Source of the DNA: Adiantum capillus-veneris
Lineage: Eukaryota; Streptophyta; Polypodiopsida; Polypodiales; Pteridaceae
NCBI GenBank assembly: GCA_014529385.2
Contig: CM043960.1
Location: forward strand, 36,718,781-36,782,780
Reading direction: 5' to 3'
DNA length: 64,000 nt
How positions within the stretch are numbered: the first letter of the stretch is position 1; every line of letters starts with the position of its first letter. This document shows, piece after piece, positions 50,876 through 60,031 of this stretch. Below the pieces are notes generated by a model. It was not told the DNA's origin, made no database searches, and was given only the letters and a program-made list of their open reading frames with translations. The position numbers and the translations under genes were made by a program.

Positions 50876-52387
50876 GTGTGTCTTTCTAGCTCTCTCTCAG
50901 TAATCATGGCAAGTGTAGCATTTCCAACATTTAAAGGAAAGAAGGGGGAGGATTTGGTAACAGACTTCCTAGATGACTTTGAAGTAGCATGTGTAGTGAG
51001 CAACAAAGATACGGATGAATCCCGGGTTAGAATCTTTAAGCATCTCATGAAGCTAGAAGCTAGATAATGGTACAATGCACTTTCACAAGCAACCAAGGAT
51101 GACTGGAAACCCTTAAAAACCGCTTTTAAGAGGCGTTGTGGGGGAGGTACCACTTCAGAAAAGTTGTGGGACAAGTTGAGAGACTTGAAGCAGGAGGGTC
51201 TTTTAGAATATGCCACCTATGAGTCCAAATTTGTGGATTTGTGAGAACGGTGGGTTGAGTCACTGGCTAGGGGGGAAGCTGCACCCGATTTCCTAAAAAA
51301 AGATCGGTTCACGCATGGTTTATGGCCGCTTCTCAAGGAGAAGGTGAAAGGTAGATTCCCGGCTACGTACGAGTTAGCCGTTGAGATTGCTCGCCTTAAA
51401 GACAAGAAGCTGTGAATGAAAGCCAAAAAAACCGAGTCAACAGAATCAAGAACATCGCATCGACCAGTAACTACGACAACCACCATTCCACCACCACCAC
51501 CGGCTCTTGGGGTAAGAGATGACCAACAAGATATGTTGGCCCATATTACTGACCAACTGCAGAATTTGTCTGTCCACTTAATACAGCAAGGGAGGAGTCA
51601 AGAAAGAGATCAAGACCCTGGAAGAGCACGACGACAAAACTGGGAGTATCACTGCTACAACTATGGAGAAGATGGTCACGGTATGTACTACTGTCCCAAA
51701 CCACAACAAAACTATAATAGAGAAGGTAGGAGGAACCAATTGTCACCCCCTAGAGAAAGAACACCCCCACCCCGAGCACCAGCTCCACCAACACAAATTC
51801 TACGTCCGCCACAATCACCCCTTACAATCATCCTACGCCCACCACCAATTGGTACCCGCACACCAAGTATCATTGGTCTTGCAGAAGAGGTCAAAATGAG
51901 TGTAACAGAAGAAGGATCAAGTAAGAAGACTATTCAAAGAACTCAAGCAGTGGAACAAGAGGTTAAAGAATCAAAAGATGCTACCCAGGTGGGGGAGGTA
52001 AGTCAAGAAAATTGTGTTACAAATGTGAGTACATCTTTAACCTTGAATGAAATAGGAACCAAAGCGATCAATCGACAGCATTGGGCAGTAAGGATAAGAA
52101 GGTGTAAAGTGTTGATTAGGCCTCGTCAGAGTAAGAGGAATGCAAAGGTCATGAAAAATACAAGAGAAGAGGAAAAACAGTCTGTTAGCAAGGCTTTGCA
52201 GAAGATGGACAACATATCAAGCAAAGGGGAGGGCTTTGAAAACGGAATCATGTGCACCATCATCGACCCAGGACAGTGTAGCAAGCTAAAGGAATCTTGC
52301 ATCAAGGCAGTTTCACTTGAGGACCATAACGAAGAGGTAAGTATGACTGAAGGTTTGGAGTTGGCTATTGCTCCAGAGGCTTGGTAG
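50876..52387 (+). pseudogene. Gag of element 3
   Basis: One frame with four stops. The likely start is ATG 50906: MASVAFPTFKGKKGEDLVTD and FEVACVVSNKDTDESRVRIF, then WYNAL, LWDKLRDLKQEG and a Ty3-type gag core, a stretch TTTTTIPPPPPA, and a zinc knuckle HCYNYGEDGHGMYYC in which the second Cys is Tyr. A Pro/Arg-rich part and a Lys/Glu-rich tail follow. Stops: TAA 51065-51067, TGA 51242-51244, TGA 51413-51415, TAG 52385-52387. No frameshift is needed. Confidence 0.8.
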
Positions 52388-52768
52388 CCGAGCAAGACTT
52401 TATTGTGTAGTGTTATAGATTTGGAGATGGGTAATGCCTCTAGTCTACTGAAGGGTGTTATAAACTTGGATATGGGTAATGCCTCCAATTTATGTGAGGG
52501 TGTTCAGAGTAAGTTTGATAATCAATATGTTGCCAACCTTTTAAGGATGTTCCAAACTCCTCCACAACACGGCATTGTGTTTGCATGGGATGCATTAGAC
52601 CTATGGCTATGGCTAGCTGCTCTAACATATAGAGAGAAGATCAGCATGGAGATAAGAGCAAAGGAGCCATGGATAGACAAAAGCCTGATAGAATACAAGA
52701 ATAAAGACTCATTCGCAATTTGGTACAATTTTTTACAAATAGTGCATCCTCTCTTTGGAGAAACGTAA
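52388..52768 (+). pseudogene. In-frame continuation after element 3 gag, unknown
   Basis: Keeps the gag frame after the TAG: IDLEMGNASSLLKGVINLDM with the phrase DMGNASNL repeated, then FAWDALDLWLWLAALTYREK and FAIWYNFLQIVHPLFGET. I recognise no family. Hydrophobic Trp/Leu clusters suggest a membrane-facing or envelope-like position. It overlaps the next frame by 49 bases. Confidence 0.4.
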
Positions 52769-53421
52769 GTGGATTACGCTTGTATTTAAGCCGCAAGGTA
52801 GGTGGCTTGCTATTAGCATCAGTAAAGGAAGCTGACATGTTTGAGCACACCCAAAAGAAGCATGATATGCTTGCAGTTTTTTCTAATGGCAGTAAGCAGG
52901 ACTCTGAAGACAACTTGAGCTCACCACACCAACAAGGCGGCCATATATGGTGGATTCTTGGTACACTCTTGGGAATCATAATTTTCAGTTATGTCTTTGC
53001 AGGAGCCAAGATGCTCATTTCCCCTCTCGCTACTGGTGGTTACAAATTTGATCCAATTTGGCATGCAAATTTTATTGTTCGGACACTGCAAACAATGATC
53101 CTATTTTTCACTTGGGATCCAGGAGGACATTGGCACAAAGTTCTGGAAGCCATGGGCTTCCCCTTTAATCAACCGACACTATTCCAAGAAACAAGTTATC
53201 ACTCGGACCTGTTACAGATTCATGGATATTCCAAACATCTCACCAATGGCCAAATGGAATGGCTAGTTCAGAAGGCAACTCGATATCGGATCCTACACCT
53301 AAGCGGAAGAAGAAACAGAGCTAGAGACATGAATGCCTCTGGCCAAAAGGGGAGGGCTAATGATGGGGCCTTTTCACAAGCCAAGCTCCCATACCCCTCT
53401 TCTATCGTCCCCACCCCATAG
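52720..53421 (+). CDS. Element 3 downstream frame with one membrane segment
   Basis: Up to 234 codons. Residues about 75-98 (HIWWILGTLLGIIIFSYVFA) form a clear hydrophobic membrane-spanning stretch. Before it lies a polar region (EHTQKKHDMLAVFSNGSKQD), after it a soluble part rich in aromatic residues (FDPIWHANFIVRTLQTMILF, FFTWDPGGHWHKVLEAMGFP) and a basic tail that runs over the polypurine tract into the LTR. Its place, after gag and before the 3' LTR, is that of envelope-like frames in some plant Ty3 elements. It could equally be a captured host gene. No fusion peptide or cleavage site is evident and I make no functional claim. Confidence 0.45.
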   Translation: MVQFFTNSASSLWRNVSGLRLYLSRKVGGLLLASVKEADMFEHTQKKHDMLAVFSNGSKQDSEDNLSSPHQQGGHIWWILGTLLGIIIFSYVFAGAKMLISPLATGGYKFDPIWHANFIVRTLQTMILFFTWDPGGHWHKVLEAMGFPFNQPTLFQETSYHSDLLQIHGYSKHLTNGQMEWLVQKATRYRILHLSGRRNRARDMNASGQKGRANDGAFSQAKLPYPSSIVPTP

Positions 53422-54676
53422 AAACCTCCTCTTAGGGAGGGAGTGATAAAAGGCATTGGAAAAGTAAGAAAAAAAATAAAGTATGATTATGTAAATATAT
53501 GAGAAAGGTAAAATAGGCCACCTCATGCCTGCGGGGCAGCCCATCCTCACCTTGCCTCCTTTTTCTTCACTAATGCCCCGCCGTGTGTCCCTTTTCCTCT
53601 CCTCCACTCAAAAGGTCAACCCCCTCTCTCTTCCCCTTGTCCTTTCTCCTTTCTCTCTCCCCTCAAGCTACCCCACCTCTCACCAATAATGCATTCTAAC
53701 TCACCAATAATGCACCCTAACTCACATGCAACTTATCCTATCTTCCAAAATAGTATACCCCACCCCCCCTTTCTCTCTCCTATCATATCCCATGACCCAA
53801 ATACCCCCCTCTCTCTCTAAAGGGTGCCATGTCTCTTGTCTTGTAGCTAAATAACCTCCCCCACACTCACACACACTCAGTTTCACTGAAAAAGGTGCCC
53901 ACAGACCCATCCCCACCCGGTGGTTACCTGATTTTTCTCGTGTTCACACACATCTGCACACAGATTCACCTCTGAACACACTCCCCTCACTCCCCTCTTG
54001 TAATTACTTTATTCTCCATGTCACCTCTCACTTTTTTTCATTCCCCCATCTCTCTCTCTTAGTCTCTCTCTCATGAGACTGCTGTTCTGGCACATATACA
54101 CACAGCCAGACAAGTGGGGCCCACAGTCACATGGCCTATGTAGATAATGATTTCTTCATTTCTAAATTCTAGAATTTCTCCCCCCTCCTCCCTTATATAA
54201 AGAGGGGTCACCATCACACTAAAAACACACACAACATCACCAAAGAATACACTATGCATTGTGTGTGCCTAGTGCACACACACACACTCACACCATCACC
54301 ATCACCGCAATCACCATGCTCGTCTTGAGCATGACCTCTACACCCTTGGGCTATGGAAGATGAAGGGCAGCTAAATGAAGGATGATGGCCATAACCCTCG
54401 TGCGAGTCTTCGCCATCAACTCCCACCTATCTGCCATGTACTCTACCACTCTCTCCCTTCTCATTCCCCTAGCTTATGCTCCCCATTTCATCACCTTATT
54501 CTCTAAATAAAGCTTGAGGTTTTGTGAGTATGTTTTCCTGCAATGTTTTGCCCATGTGAGGTGTGCGGAATCGCCACCTAGTCTTGTGTTTGGAGTGAGC
54601 TTGTGTATGTGTGAAGGGTGTGCGGATTTGCCATTCTTCTGTGGTGCCTAAGTACTAAGCCGCTATACCCCCTCCC

Positions 54677-54716
<40 letters not shown>

Positions 54717-54910
54717 ACTTGATCTCATTTCCCTTCCTCTTCATCATTACTCCCAAGCATCCATCTCTCTTGGATGAAAACTTTGTTATGGTGGTGTGTT
54801 GTTTGCGTCATAGCCGCTGAAGCTAGGTGGTGCCCCCTGTTTGCTTTACCATGACAGGCTAGAGGCGCGCCATTCGGTCCCCGGTGTTTTAGAGGTCATC
54901 GGGGGTTCGG
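53364..54910 (+). repeat. 3' LTR of element 3
   Basis: TTATATAAAGAGGGG at about 54193, AATAAA at 54506-54511, TC run at about 54680-54712. It has fewer CACCAT units than the 5' LTR. Confidence 0.88.
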
Positions 54911-56040
54911 GGTTCGCTTTGCTCCCGTCAACGCTGAAAAATGTGAGACATGTTCCAGCAATTACAAAGAGCTTGATCAGCACAAGTTTACTTGATGATG
55001 CTGGCTACGTCACCACTTTTGGACAGAACATGTGGAAGATATCCAAGGGTTCTTTGACAGTAGCACATGGAGTAAAGTCTGGAGGACTTTACATGATTTA
55101 TGTATCAAATGTCTCTAAAAATGTAATCAATGTAACCGAGCAGCCAAACGTTTCTTTGTGTCATAGCCGGTTAGGACATATGTCCAAGAAGGGAATGAAA
55201 ATCTTGTCTCATTCTGGTTATTTGCCTGGCTTTTCATTTAATGATTTTGAATTCTGTGAACATTGTCTGTATGGTAAGCAAACACAGCAGCCACATAAGC
55301 ATAGAAGCAGTAGAGAGATACACAGTTGGCACTTGTTCATAGTGATTTGTGTGGACCTATGCCTAACCTATCTCTAGGGGGAGCTTCTTACTTTATGACA
55401 TTTATAGATGATTACTCGAGGAAAGTGTGGGTTTACTTTCTCAAGCACAAGGATGAAGCGTTTAGTGTTTTCAAAACGTTTGTGACACTTGTGGAGAATC
55501 AGAGTGGCAAGAAGCTTAAATGCTTACGCACTGACAATGGTGGAGAGTATGTTTCAAAGGCCTTTCAAGACTTTTGGGAGTCAAAAGGTATAAAACGTGA
55601 ACTTACTGCTCCTTACAATCCTCCTCAAAATGGTGTTGCTGAGAGGATGAATAGGACCGTACAAGAGAAGGTCAGAAGTATGTTGTCTAATGAAGAGCTG
55701 CCAAATGGGTTTTGGGCTGAAGCTGTATCAACAGCTATTCATCTAATAAACAAATCTCCTAGCAAGATTTTGCAGAAGGATTCAGTGCCAGAGATGGTAT
55801 GGTCATGCAAAATGCCCTCATAGAAGCATCTCAAAGGCTTTGGCTGTGAGGCATATACTCACGTTCCAAACGAACAGCCAAAGAGTAGAAAGTGCATCTT
55901 TCTAGGCTATGGTAATTCTGGTGAGATGGGGTACAGACTTTGGGATCCCGAATCCAGAAAGGTTATCCGCAGCAATGATGTTCACTTTAATGAATCCAAA
56001 TATCATTCTAAACCAGAGAGGGTTGAGGAGATAAGTTCCA
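54911..56040 (+). pseudogene. Copia protease end, integrase and linker
   Basis: After the insertion: STLKNVRHVPAITKSLISTS (protease C-terminus), then the integrase HHCC zinc site (LCHSRLGHMSKKGM, CEHCLYGKQ). A frameshift near 55330 leads to HSDLCGPM, FMTFIDDYSRKVWVYFLKHK, CLRTDNGGEYVS and NPPQNGVAERMNRTV, so all three DDE residues are present. A TAG at 55821-55823 follows, then KHLKGFGCEAY and FLGYGNSGEMGYRLWDPESR, the usual segment leading to reverse transcriptase. Confidence 0.9.
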
Positions 56041-57097
56041 CAAGTTTATGCTTTCTCAAGGCTACAAACGTAGTGAGTTCGATCATTGTCTATATACAAA
56101 GAAGGCTAAGGATGGCAGTTGGCTGATCCTTATTTTGTATGTGGATGACATGTTAATTCCTGGCAAGCACTTGGAAGAAATTTCAGCTTTGAAGTCAAAG
56201 ATGGCAAAATCGTTTGACATGAAATACATGGGTGAGGCAAGTCATATACTTGGTATGCGCATTGAGAGAGACAGATCAAAGAAGTTGATTTGGTTATCTC
56301 AAACAGAGTATATTGACAAGGTTTTGCAACGTTTCAATATGGAGAAGGGAAAGGCATTGAGTGTTCCATTGCCACCATATGTGAAACTTAGCAAACAAGA
56401 TTGTCCTGTGTCTGAGGAAGAACAGACTGAAATGGATAAGATTCCATATGCGTCTGCAGTGGGTAGTTTGATGTATGCAATGATTGCTACTCGCCCAGAC
56501 ATTGCATTTGCAGTGGGAGTAGTAAGTCGATACATGTCAAACCCAGGCAAGAAACATTGGGAGGCAGTGAAAGGAATATTGAGATACCTGAAAGCTGCAA
56601 AGAGTATGCGTATATGCTATGGGAGTCAGGAGCTAAGTGTAAAGGGTTTTACAGACTCAGATTATGCAGGTGACTTAGACAACCGAAGGTCTACGTCAGG
56701 GTATGTCTTTACATTGGCTGGTGGAGCAGTATCATGGCGTTCTAGATTACAAGATTGTGTTACTCAGTCTACTACAGAGGCTGAATATGTTGCAGCATCA
56801 GAGGCATGCAAAGAATCAATTTGGCTTAATCGACTAGTAACAAATTTGGGAATCAAAGAAGAGATGCATGTGTTATATTGTGATAGTCAGAGTGCTATAC
56901 AATTGGCTCGCAATCCAGTTTATCACTCAAAGACAAAGCATGTGGATGTGAAGTATCATTTCATCAGGGAAATGCTCGAGGATAAGAAAATTCAGCTTGT
57001 CAAAGTTCACACCACAGAAAATCCTGTTGATCTACTTACAAAAGGACTTCCCTCAGAGAGCTTTGCGCATTTTCGCAAGCAGTTAGGTGTAGGGTAG
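56041..57097 (+). pseudogene. Copia reverse transcriptase (front deleted) and RNase H
   Basis: The frame resumes at FMLSQGYKRSEFDHCLYTKK, well inside the reverse transcriptase; the first half (fingers, motif A and the SLYGLKQ region) is missing. The active-site YVDDM is kept (about 56138-56152), then KSFDMKYMGEASHILGMRIE, QTEYIDKVLQRF, VGSLMYAMIATRPDIAFAVG. RNase H: KGFTDSDYAGDLDNRRSTSG, TEAEYVAASEACKE, LYCDSQSAIQLARNPVYHSK, HVDVKYHFIRE. The stop TAG is at 57095-57097. Without motif A it cannot polymerise. Confidence 0.92.
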
Positions 57098-57186
57098 TAC
57101 ATCACTTCTCTACATCTCTTGTATATTAGCTTGTATAGTAGCTTCTCTCACACTTAAAGTACCACATTGGACTTTAAGTGGGAGGT

Positions 57187-57378
57187 TGTTGGGGTATAAA
57201 GCCCAATGTGGTCGCCCAGGTAAGTGGACGGGCCGCTAGGTATGTACACATATTCTTTTGTTAAAACCTAATAAGAACTCACTATGCTCTACACATTACA
57301 GTAGAGCGAGTTCACCATATCATCGTGCTCTTCTTCTCGCACTCTCTCTTGTGTCGCACTTCCGCTCGTACTCCTTCA
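57187..57378 (+). repeat. 3' LTR of copia element
   Basis: 192 bases, preceded by the purine-rich AAGTGGGAGGT (57176-57186), the likely polypurine tract. Confidence 0.95.
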
Positions 57379-57383
57379 CAATT

Positions 57384-58590
57384 ACCATACCCATGTAATT
57401 GCACATGTGTGAAAGTAACTTTCCACAGTGATCCGACTCTTTCTCGTCTATTGAAGTACGATTCCAACTCCCTTGAAATGTATGGCATATCAAATTGTTG
57501 CTTATCATGTTGCAATGTTTTTGTGCGAGCATGCATGTCCCCAAAGACAATAACATCACCTTTGCCTTTAAAATGAGCCATGGCCTCCTCTAAATCAAAA
57601 CATGGCTAATCTTTATCCATGCAAACATAAAAGGGGAATCATGATGAGGAATGCAGCAACCGGCTACAAAAATGGGTGCTCTTTTTGGTATCATAATTTT
57701 CAGTCATACATAACATTTGTGCTTGTCATCTTTCACAATTGATACAAAATCTTTCAATCCTTTCTTAATCATACATGCTATCTCTCCTTGCCCTCTTCGT
57801 TGCTTGAGGTTCTTTGATGACATCAATGAATGTACATCGTAATCCTCCAACCCGTTAATCCTTTGTGTATCATGCTCCCACATTTTAAGAAGTACAACAT
57901 CAGCTTTAATTGTTAGTTCTTCTTTGTTTGAGCCATAGCTTGCATGAGGGAGGAATTAGGAACCACATTGCTACCACATACATTAGCCCAAGACTTGTTT
58001 GTGCATACATTTTTCATGTCGCATACATGCCAGCTCATGGTGTCAGATTTCTTCTCTTTCAATACATGTTCATGCTCTACTTTGCTCATGCGTTCCTTCA
58101 AGTTGCATCAAAGGTGTTGTTTTCATCTCCAATGTCCTCTTGAGATTTTCATTCTCAATCACAAGAACCCTTAGCATGTCATTCTCCATTGCAAGTGCAT
58201 GTAAGTCTTCACCTTGTTTGTTTACGGTCTCTTGCAACGATACCAAGTATGCCATGATCACGGTTTTCGATGTCATTGGTTGAGTGATTGTGTTGCTAGA
58301 TTTTGGATCATTTTCTACAATGGTTGTAAACCTTGTTGAAGGAGAAGAATCCTTGCGAGTGTCGAAAGACATTGTATGTAAAATAAGAGATGAAAGTCAA
58401 CTTTTGAGAACCTGTTCACTTCATAAATGCTACTGCAAAAAATTCTTCCATAACTTCGAAAATTTATGTATTTACATCAATGCATAGAGGACGTCATACT
58501 CTTTAACTGGGGCTATAGAACACCCAAATCGGAGTTCGATGAAGAAGTTATGATCAAAAGAGTAAAGTGTTGTCTACTAGATCAAAAACG
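57384..58590 (-). mobile_element. LINE-B, 5' portion: ORF1 and endonuclease start
   Basis: Minus strand. ORF1 begins at ATG 58372 (MSFDTRKDSSPSTRFTTIVE) with a short coiled coil (NKQGEDLHALAMENDMLRVL, NENLKRTLEMKT) and continues in another frame (KKSDTMSWHVCDMKNVCTNK, to about 57913). The endonuclease follows: MWEHDTQRINGLEDYDVHSL, RRGQGEIACMIKKGLKDFVS, DVIVFGDMHARTKTLQHD (GDMHART for the usual GDFNART) and FTHVQLHGYGN, ending at the copia insertion. The frame passes into 46685 when the copia and one CAATT are removed. GA microsatellite lies at its 5' edge. Confidence 0.75.
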
Positions 58591-58597
58591 ACTGCAC

Positions 58598-58598
<1 letters not shown>

Positions 58599-58644
<46 letters not shown>

Positions 58645-58760
58645 GGGATAGAGAGATATAAAGAGAAGGGGGGGAGAGGGAGAAAGGGAGAGAGAAGGGG
58701 GGGATAGAGAGATAGAAAGAGAAGGGGGAGCGAGAGGGAAGAGAAAGAGAGATAGATAGA
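58599..58760. repeat. GA microsatellite and GA-rich repeat
   Basis: A GA run at 58599-58642, then GAGAAGGGGGGG-type purine repeats to 58760. On the minus strand this is the TC-rich tail of the element whose 3' motif lies at 58761-58800. Confidence 0.9.
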
Positions 58761-58800
58761 CTTTATTATCGTCCTAGAACGTCAAATATGACCTAGAACT
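58761..58800 (-). repeat. Divergent LINE 3' end motif
   Basis: Minus strand: TTCTA, GGTCATATTTGACG with stem GTCA/TGAC (58792-58781), TTCTAGGACGATAATAAAG, then the TC-rich tail. It has the same layout as the other LINE ends but changed stem bases. Its body on the right is not recognised. Confidence 0.5.
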
Positions 58801-58949
58801 GGTAATCTACAATACCCATCCCCAATTTATGAAAGCAAAGATGGCCAGACCAATGTCCAAGATAATAAATAATGACTCCCATGTATCGTGTCCATAAAGT
58901 GAGCCAGAAGGAGTATGCACAAAGTTGAGAACCAAGTTAATCTAAGTGA

Positions 58950-59127
58950 ACTACGAGTTCTCTCCGTTGTTCCCAGCACGTGGTGCATCAATTAGGTGGC
59001 CATGGTGATGCCTAGCGTGGCTCTTGCCCGATGGTACGCGGCCCTTGCCCGACCATGTAACATGGCTAATATTTGGCAGGGATAAGCACCTCCCCCTGTG
59101 GGCCCTCTGGTGTGTCGAAAAAAAAAA
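58950..59127 (+). mobile_element. SINE, 5'-truncated copy with target duplication
   Basis: It starts within the SINE body (CTACGAGTTCTCTC) and ends TGTGTCG followed by ten A (59118-59127). It is flanked by TTAATCTAAGTGA (58937-58949) and TTAATGTAAGTGA (59128-59140), a 13-base target duplication with one mismatch, which proves insertion by retroposition. Confidence 0.92.
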
Positions 59128-59446
59128 TTAATGTAAGTGAGCTAGTTCATAAAATATAACAAGTATAGCTATAATCTCCTTTTGTCGTGAGTGTGATGAA
59201 GGAAGATTCCACTTGTGATTATCAATTTGTGATTAAGGGTAGCAAAGGTCGATCATGATTGATTCTCTCTCTCTTTCTCTTTGTCACTCTCTCTCAGGAA
59301 GACATAATAAAGATTAGCCATATGAAGAAAGCACTGGTGTTGTTTGTCAGAGTGGCTTATGTAACCTACTTACATTGTTCATCATTTCGGATATCCTTAG
59401 GCTAGGTGTGACACTTCCTTTTACCAAGTAGAGAGGGTGCTTCAAA

Positions 59447-59594
59447 ATGTGCCTTGCAAATTGCACTAATAAAACCTTTCCATTTGGCTCCTTTGCGGAT
59501 TGTGTAATATGATTTGAAAAATGTGCCTTGCAAATTGCACTAATAAAACCTTTCCATTTGGCTCCTTTGCGGATTGTGTAATCTGTTTTGATTG
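59447..59594 (+). repeat. Tandem duplication, 74-base period
   Basis: Units 59447-59520 and 59521-59594 both read ATGTGCCTTGCAAATTGCAC to GGATTGTGTAAT and are nearly identical. Confidence 0.9.
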
Positions 59595-59649
59595 CCTACA
59601 TTTAGTTCTTTTTGTCATCATTCCATTGGTCACTTAGCTCTATTGATGC

Positions 59650-60031
59650 TTACCAAAGAGTTAGTCTAATGGTAAGGCTTTGGCCTCTCAACCTACGAGT
59701 TGTGGGATCAAATCCCCCGTTAGGTCACACTCTAGAGGTCCGGACACCTTGTGCTCACCCGGTGTTCACGTTGCTAGGGCTCTTGCCCTTGGACACTCGA
59801 GTGCATCCTCCTCCTGGGGTGGGTCACCTGAGGAGGAGGTTCCTAGCTGGTTGCTACGAGTTCTCTCTATCGTTCCCAGCACATGGTGCATCAATTAGGT
59901 GGCCATGGTGATGCCTACATGTGGCTCTTGTCCGATGGTACGTGGCCCTTGCCCGACCATGTAACATGGCTAATATTTGGAAGGGATAAGCACCTCCCCC
60001 TGTGGGCCCTCTGGTGTGTCGAAAAAAAAAA
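59650..60031 (+). mobile_element. SINE, full-length copy with tRNA-like head
   Basis: Head with a Pol III box A match TAGTCTAATGG (59662-59672) and box B match GATCAAATC (59706-59714), 33 bases apart as in tRNA genes. A body of about 290 bases follows with GTTCACGTTGCTAGGGCTCT, GCATCCTCCTCCTGGGG, CAGCACATGGTGCATCAATT and AAGCACCTCCCCCTGTGGGC, then TGTGTCG and poly(A) at 60022-60031. Two truncated relatives lie at 36330 and 58950. The parent tRNA is not identified. A clear target duplication was not found for this copy. Confidence 0.85.

Larger units (their letters stand above)
49079..54910 (+). mobile_element. Gag-only LTR element with membrane-protein frame (element 3)
   Basis: Long LTRs (49079-50606 and 53364-54910, about 1.53-1.55 kb) around 2.76 kb that encode a Ty3-type gag and a second frame with a membrane segment, but no protease, polymerase or integrase. 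It interrupts the copia protease. The LTR ends are set by where similarity begins and stops (TGGGG...TTCGG), are not a clean TG...CA pair, and no exact target duplication is clear, so boundaries may be off by a few bases. The polypurine tract is AAAAGGGGAGGG (53346-53357). The LTRs are very similar apart from an extra stretch of about 26 bases in the 3' copy (about 53487-53512), so it is younger than its copia host. Confidence 0.85.
46686..57378 (+). mobile_element. Ty1/copia LTR retrotransposon, nested host of another element
   Basis: LTRs of 192 bases (46686-46877 and 57187-57378), TG...CA ends, and a 5-bp duplication CAATT (46681-46685 and 57379-57383). Primer site TGGTATCAGAGC at 46880 (initiator tRNA-Met type). 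Order gag, protease, [insertion 49079-54910], integrase, reverse transcriptase, RNase H, which is the copia order. I count about seven LTR differences in 192 bases. Broken by the insertion, a stop after gag, a frameshift, a stop in integrase and a deletion in reverse transcriptase. Confidence 0.95.
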
